From: Hyaloperonospora brassicae
Taxonomy: Eukaryota > Oomycota > Peronosporomycetes > Peronosporales > Peronosporaceae
Assembly: GCA_947650285.1 (NCBI GenBank)
Contig: CANTFL010001422.1
Location: 1-64,000, forward strand
DNA: 64,000 nt
Direction of reading: 5' to 3'
The notes beneath the pieces were generated by a model, which worked only from the letters and a program-made list of their open reading frames with translations, was not told the DNA's origin and made no database searches. Every line of letters begins with the position of its first letter. Position 1 is the stretch's first letter. The position numbers were made by a program, and so were the translations under genes. Of this stretch, positions 58,701 to 64,000 are shown piece by piece.

Positions 58701-61700
58701 TATTTCCATAGTCTATAGCGGCACCACAATCTATCATTTTTCCAGTTTGACAAATTGCTGCTCTGTCGACCGTCGTCACTCCGACCGTCACTCATCTAAG
58801 TCAAATGTATAGACAGTGTAATATTTGTCGCTCGACCTAAAATTCTTCAATGAATGGACATTAGTACCGTCATGCATCGCTGACTTCTAATATCAATTAA
58901 ATAGTTGCTGACGGTGAAGTTTTGTGATGCGCTGCGTAAATTCGTCTACGGAAATTTGTACTCTGCAAATGTAACTGTATCCCACAAGGCATTTAGTGCA
59001 TTGTTGTAGCGCCGAATCGTAAATTTTGAATAACTTGATGCGACAACGTAATGAACTAAACTTATGAGTGTCGTTTGGTAGATAAATAACACATAGCGAT
59101 ATTTGTTCAAGACGTACGATACTTGATTTCACTATATTTTTCAATCTTACATTCCTTATCAAACTACTCTTCCGGCTACAATGTCATTAGAAAAGCAATT
59201 ATTTATCGCCATTTACTTAAAATTTTATCGGATTTTTTAATATCGATTGTTAAACATCAAATAGTCCTATTAATTCGTTTTATATATAAGCATACTAAAA
59301 TATCTTCTGACAACTCAAGATGAAACTATTTTGTCAAGTTGCTCCTGATAAAATAACATAATATATGTGATAGCAAAATATTCTGCAATGTAGTTCTTCT
59401 AGACCACTCGGACCACAAACATTATTAATGTTTCTGGAAAATATTTGCAGTTACGGTCGATGGGACATCATATTATTCGTGAACATCGTTATTTATAACT
59501 TTTATAGAAATTTAACTTGTTTACAAAATTTGTGCGAGGCAGACATCGAAGCGCACGTTTTTGTCAGCTTTTTTATGTGATGAAAAGTCCACATTGGTTA
59601 GGCTAAGCCCTTACAAGGTTGACGGATATATGATTTCTATTAGCAGATTTAGTTACTCCACCACCGCCAGCGGAAGCCCATAGTTGGCTTCAACAATTAT
59701 TCTCATCTCTAAAAGCTGAAACAATAGAAGAAGATATTAATAATTAAAAAACGTCTGTCGTTGCTGGTGGGTGTTTAAAGAAAGAAGGAAATGGTCTTTA
59801 GCGGGTCATAAAAACGATTTCGAACAACTATCATTCTATATGCGACCGAGTGGATCTCTTAAGACATCATTTTTTAAAAATTTATATGCTCATATTCTTT
59901 ACGATCCTCTGTAGTGTTAAAATTTGAAGCGGATAATCGAAAGAGGCAATTCTTTTTACCAAGTAAATTATGTCAATAGTGCTAGAGCGTCGTTGATAAG
60001 AAATTCACTTATGTAATAATTAATTACACAAGTTTAACCTATGGCTGCATCCTAATATCTGAGATTACAAGCCTGTTATTATAACAGTTAAGATTATTAT
60101 CCGTCCAGAATAATTTACTCCTCACTACGTCTACATCACATTTTTTGTATTGCGTTAGACATATTGTCCTTTGGTGCCATTTATTTTGTGCTTGTCACGG
60201 CAACAATTTTGTTATTTAAAAATATAGACAAGCATCATAACGATTCTCTCCTTTATATAAGTAAGTTTATTCCGATGAGCGTGCTAATACGCTTTTTAAC
60301 ATTATCTATCACTTACGTGTTCTCGTATTGTCTAAAAATACCGACGGCGTAAAGATGCAGCAAAATATACTTCCCTTTTCACTTAAACTTATAAAATGAG
60401 CTCACTGTCCTAATGTTCTCACTATTATTAGAAATTGGTCACCCCGAAGACTATATTTCTCAAAACATTACTGATAACCTATGAAATTTTCATCATCGCC
60501 CGTTATATAAATTTGGCGGCTCGCTTGCTTTTTAAGCTATTATGTTCTCATGCATCATTGTTTCACTACAAAATTGGAGATAGTTTTTGGCGTGCGCAAA
60601 TGTAAACTCGGCATCTTCCCCGTGTATATGAATAGATGATAGAGCAAAGGAATGAGTCCACAACATTCCTTATCTTATCAGCAAAGGCAAAGAATATTAC
60701 CTGGGAGATCGAAAAAAATTATCATGTATTGGCACTCTGATCGGTATTTGTTACATATAATGTCTTCATCAGGCAATATTTGAATTCGGAATTACAATTT
60801 CAATGTAACCATCAGTTTGCGCAGGCGTAGAATCCCTATCAAATGGGGCATCTAAGGAATGACCGTGAATCTTTTTTAAAAATATACTGCTACCTGCAGC
60901 AAATTTATAACTCATTACACTTACTAGGGCTTGATATAATCTAGATCAATAGCCTTAGGACGCGGGCTTGCCCGAATTCTCCTAGAAAAACAATTTTCAT
61001 AGTTGCTCTTAAATCTCTTATCACGCTTTTGTGGAGGCCTTTATCCTCCAATCCTTCTACCGAAGAGTGTATATCTCTTTCTATAATAAAAAATATCTAA
61101 AGATTTTGCATCACCAAGATTAGCAACTCATAGGTTTGCTTTTCGATGGCTGTATGTTAGCCACAAGTGAGACTCGTCGTGCTGCTCGAAGAAACCGCAA
61201 GCGTTGGTCGTCATCTGGACGCGAGGCTCGAAGCTGTTACATGGGTGTCAATAGTCTTAACACCGATCTATATAACTCGCTGTCCCTTCATCTTGTCGAA
61301 GATTTTAATATCACGATGTACGAGAAAGCGTTTGCCATATCAAATATAACCCCCAATATGTGATGAATGAAGCAAATCATTTTAATTCAATTGACGGATC
61401 AACTTAACGTCAGTGCGATGGATCGTACAATCTCGAATTGTGCGATAGTTTGGATCACAAGAAGCACAGGCGTAAGGCAAAGACCAAATTTATAATGAAA
61501 TAATGTCATAATTTGTGCAGCAGAACGTTTTAAGTTTATATAATAATAGTTGCTGACCAAACGGGATATTTGTTCTCCCGTTAGTATACTATGATCGGCT
61601 CGTTAGAAGGAAAATCTGTTGAAAGAGTAATTATCATGCATAAGCAATGAGGATGAACGCTTGGAGCGCGAACGCAACGTTTTAGTGAATATGTCAACGT

Positions 61701-63303
61701 GGATTTTATCTTTTCATCAAAAAAGGATACGTTATGAAAGATTGATTCGAGATTTCGCGCGTAAAACACAGGATGCTTACACGACCTGCGGGGGTAGCTC
61801 AGTCGTGTATAGGTTGCCTTTTCTCCTCATTTCACTCAATAGACCAAAGACTAGGTGCAGTAATTAGAATACCCACTCATAATATACGCATCATTAAGTA
61901 TATATAGCGATGACAAATCGAATTAATTCCCATAAATACATGTAAGCGCTTTTTATATAATTCATCTTGAATTAACGTTCCGATTTAGTCCGCTCACTGT
62001 GTAAGCTTGTTCGAATAAGATAAATGCTTTTCTTCATCGGTAATGTACGGCTGATTCGACTTAACATATTTTAGGCCCGCCTATTTCTCATTGCAGAGAG
62101 ACTTCTGTTCATTTTAGAATACTGCGAGTTTATCCTCTTCATCGCTTTAATATTTATTTGTATTGCAGAATAGACCATACTTGCCTATATAATCGGATCC
62201 AGGTGTATTGTCAATATCTGTGAATTCGTCTGACTCACCGAACTAGGTTGCGTCGGCGTCGGCGTCTTTTGCATCGATCATCACGAGAAGGTGGAATGAG
62301 AAAGACTTCACATCGGTATTAGAAAAGCACACCCTCATCACAATGGGTTAAGCTGCAAAAACGTGGGTATATGTAGATAACGAAAGCGCGACATAGTTAC
62401 TCTTAATACAATGACATATATTTTTGTCCGCCCTAGCGTTAAATATTCGTCATAGTGACAGAAATAGCAAAGTATGCGACTAATTCTTGTATTAGGTCGG
62501 TGGGAATCCGAAAAAAAGGGCCACGACAGGGACTAGGCGCCATCAATATATGGTAATGATCAGTCATTTGTATAATTCTACGCTGGGATAAGATGCTATT
62601 GATAAAGAGTCCAAATAGTTATCTCGATTATATTCCTCGCTGAGATTGAGATATATCAAAATTTATACATAGGATTGATAAGAAAAAATTAAGACAAACA
62701 TGAAATTGGTGAAGTAGCACTTGATACACGAAGGACTATAAAAATATATATTATAGGTACCGTACATTGACCCGAATGATCCGACACCATTCTGAGTCAA
62801 TCTACCATGGTGGTTCTCGGACTATATGCGTTGTCTGGGAGAACAGAATACCATCTGACATGCCATCCACTAGCTTGAGATCGGTCAAGAGTACATAAAG
62901 TTGTATTGACTATTAACTTTGTTACTAAGATGTTGGAGATCAGGATGTGACTTCGCAAAAGGCTATGCCAAATTTGTCGAGGGTTAAAAGCGATCAGTAA
63001 GGGTAGAGAAGAGTATGTGATACAATCTCAAACTTTTAGGACCAAAATGTCCGATGGTTGGTGTCCAAATCTATTCTGCAGACCTGATATTTTCATGCCT
63101 AAGCTTTATATTACGGTACATGTCTAATATTTGGATATAAGCAAATAACTTGATCGATATTCGCATTAATAAAGATATGGGCATATACTCATTTTAGAGT
63201 TTGTAGTTACGGGTATCAACGTAATTTGAGCTAAAATGGATGGGATTTTGACACGTTTTTGAAGGGAAAATTAAGCATAAGGGAAACGTCGAATCAAAAT
63301 TTG
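55740..63303. other. AT-rich desert at the right end
   Basis: About 7.5 kb without a recognisable gene or transposon domain. Open frames are short and have the Ile/Lys/Asn/Tyr-rich composition expected of AT-rich non-coding DNA (for example 56831-57019, 57930-58151, 60164-60352). A possible exon is annotated separately at 59647-59747. Confidence 0.5.
59647..59747 (+). other. Exon-like open stretch
   Basis: After a polypyrimidine-containing tctattagCAG, one frame reads LVTPPPPAEAHSWLQQLFSS then LKAETIEEDINN before TAA at 59745-59747. The composition (PPPPAEAHSWLQQLF) is unlike the surrounding chance ORFs. No upstream exon or family was recognised. Confidence 0.2.
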
Positions 63304-63304
63304 A

Positions 63305-63317
63305 GGGGGGGGGGGGG
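63305..63317. repeat. G homopolymer, 13 bases
   Basis: An uninterrupted run of 13 G in strongly AT-rich surroundings. Length is probably unreliable in the assembly. Confidence 0.9.
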
Positions 63318-63703
63318 TAAAAAGATGAATAATGCTGGTATTTTATCATAATCAAATTAGTTATTGACTTATTTAGATATATATTACTTTTTTTATTTCG
63401 ACAATCGTTCTCTTCTTTCTGGAAAGCTTTTCTTTACATCGCGACGATGTCAGGCAAACACATTCCGCGGCACGACAAACCTACATTAAATACTTTTTTG
63501 GCGTTCTCGCGAAGTCCGATCCAGGTGTATTTGGCCCAAATTTTGCACAGTACTCACATGACTCTACTTTGATCGGACGTAGCATTAAAGTAAAAGACTC
63601 GATTTCAAGCTCGCGGGGCAAATTTGGTCGTCAAAAAGTTAGAATAAAATTGTTTTTGAGCTGGACAATGCAAGCTTATAAGTAACATGTATCAGATCAT
63701 ATT

Positions 63704-63825
63704 CGTACGGCTTCTAAAGATGGCGATCGAGATTTTATATAACTAAAAATTTGATCATTATATAACAATATTAATTAAGCTTTTAGCTATATAAAATCTC
63801 GATCGCCATCTGTAGAAGCCGTACG
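63704..63825. repeat. Palindrome with 38-bp arms and 46-bp loop
   Basis: Left arm 63704-63741 (cgtacggcttctaaagatgg, then cgatcgagattttatata) is the reverse complement of 63788-63825 except for one or two bases (aaagatgg against acagatgg). The AT-rich loop contains ttaattaag. The element could fold as a long hairpin RNA or DNA cruciform, or represent a miniature TIR element. GC content of the arms exceeds that of the flanks. Confidence 0.9.
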
Positions 63826-64000
63826 AAGATGTCGAGGCTTCTTAACCAACAGTACACAGCGTAAGCGCAACTTAATGCATCAAGGACAGAATTAAAGTCC
63901 CGCATCAATGGATTGACAAATCCGATAAAGTAGAAATATGGAAAGACATGAACAATGGTGTGAGGGGAACCATACTGTAGTATTCGTTCTTAAAAACAAT

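Noticed and set aside
61790..61860. tRNA-like start gggggtagctcagtcgtg
   Set aside because: No acceptor-stem partner, anticodon arm or T-arm (GTTCGANTC) follows.

Overview
The window looks like a gene-poor, repeat-rich piece of an oomycete genome (probably Peronosporales; no species is claimed). The grounds are a plant/stramenopile-style mix of intron-containing eukaryotic genes with short introns (about 80-90 bp), Gypsy and Copia remnants whose reverse transcriptase, RNase H and integrase blocks read like the oomycete families, and pogo, Tc1/mariner, FAR1/MULE and long-TIR DNA transposon remnants. No bacterial features (operons, Shine-Dalgarno sites, CRISPR) are present. No convincing tRNA or rRNA gene was found.

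Layout. 1-10419: a satellite array of 25 units of about 415-432 bp that runs off the left edge. 10420-11620 (-): a decayed dihydroxyacetone/glycerol-3-phosphate acyltransferase (GNPAT-type) cut at its 3' end by the array. 12360-16004 (+): an FG-repeat nucleoporin with one RanBP2-type zinc finger, readable only through several frameshifts. 17351-17654 (+): a small frameshifted coiled-coil ORF. 18600-20396: a large foldback. 20438-23130: LTR-like and minisatellite sequence. 23641-26611: a long-TIR element with a pogo transposon nested in its right arm. 27774-30079 (-): the ER-associated-degradation ubiquitin ligase HRD1, five exons, the best gene of the window. 30540-30900 (-): a Tc1/mariner remnant.

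From about 31 kb to the right end the DNA becomes clearly AT-rich and holds mainly transposon debris: Copia on the minus strand (32.6-35.0 kb), a FAR1/MULE scrap, two Copia pieces facing in opposite directions (36.5-38.3 kb), a 1.47-kb element with long terminal inverted repeats (44754-46225), an LTR-like block (47.6-48.4 kb) and a plus-strand Gypsy pol readable through many stops (50.5-54.1 kb). The last 8 kb contain no recognisable gene; a perfect-looking small palindrome lies at 63704-63825.

The host genes do not form a functional unit: lipid acyltransferase, nuclear pore basket protein and ERAD ligase are unrelated housekeeping functions. A recurring theme is single-base frameshifts, several in homopolymer runs, in otherwise well-preserved coding sequence. 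That leaves open whether some genes are true pseudogenes or carry uncorrected long-read indels; the acyltransferase also has in-frame stops and lacks its catalytic histidine, so it is probably truly dead.
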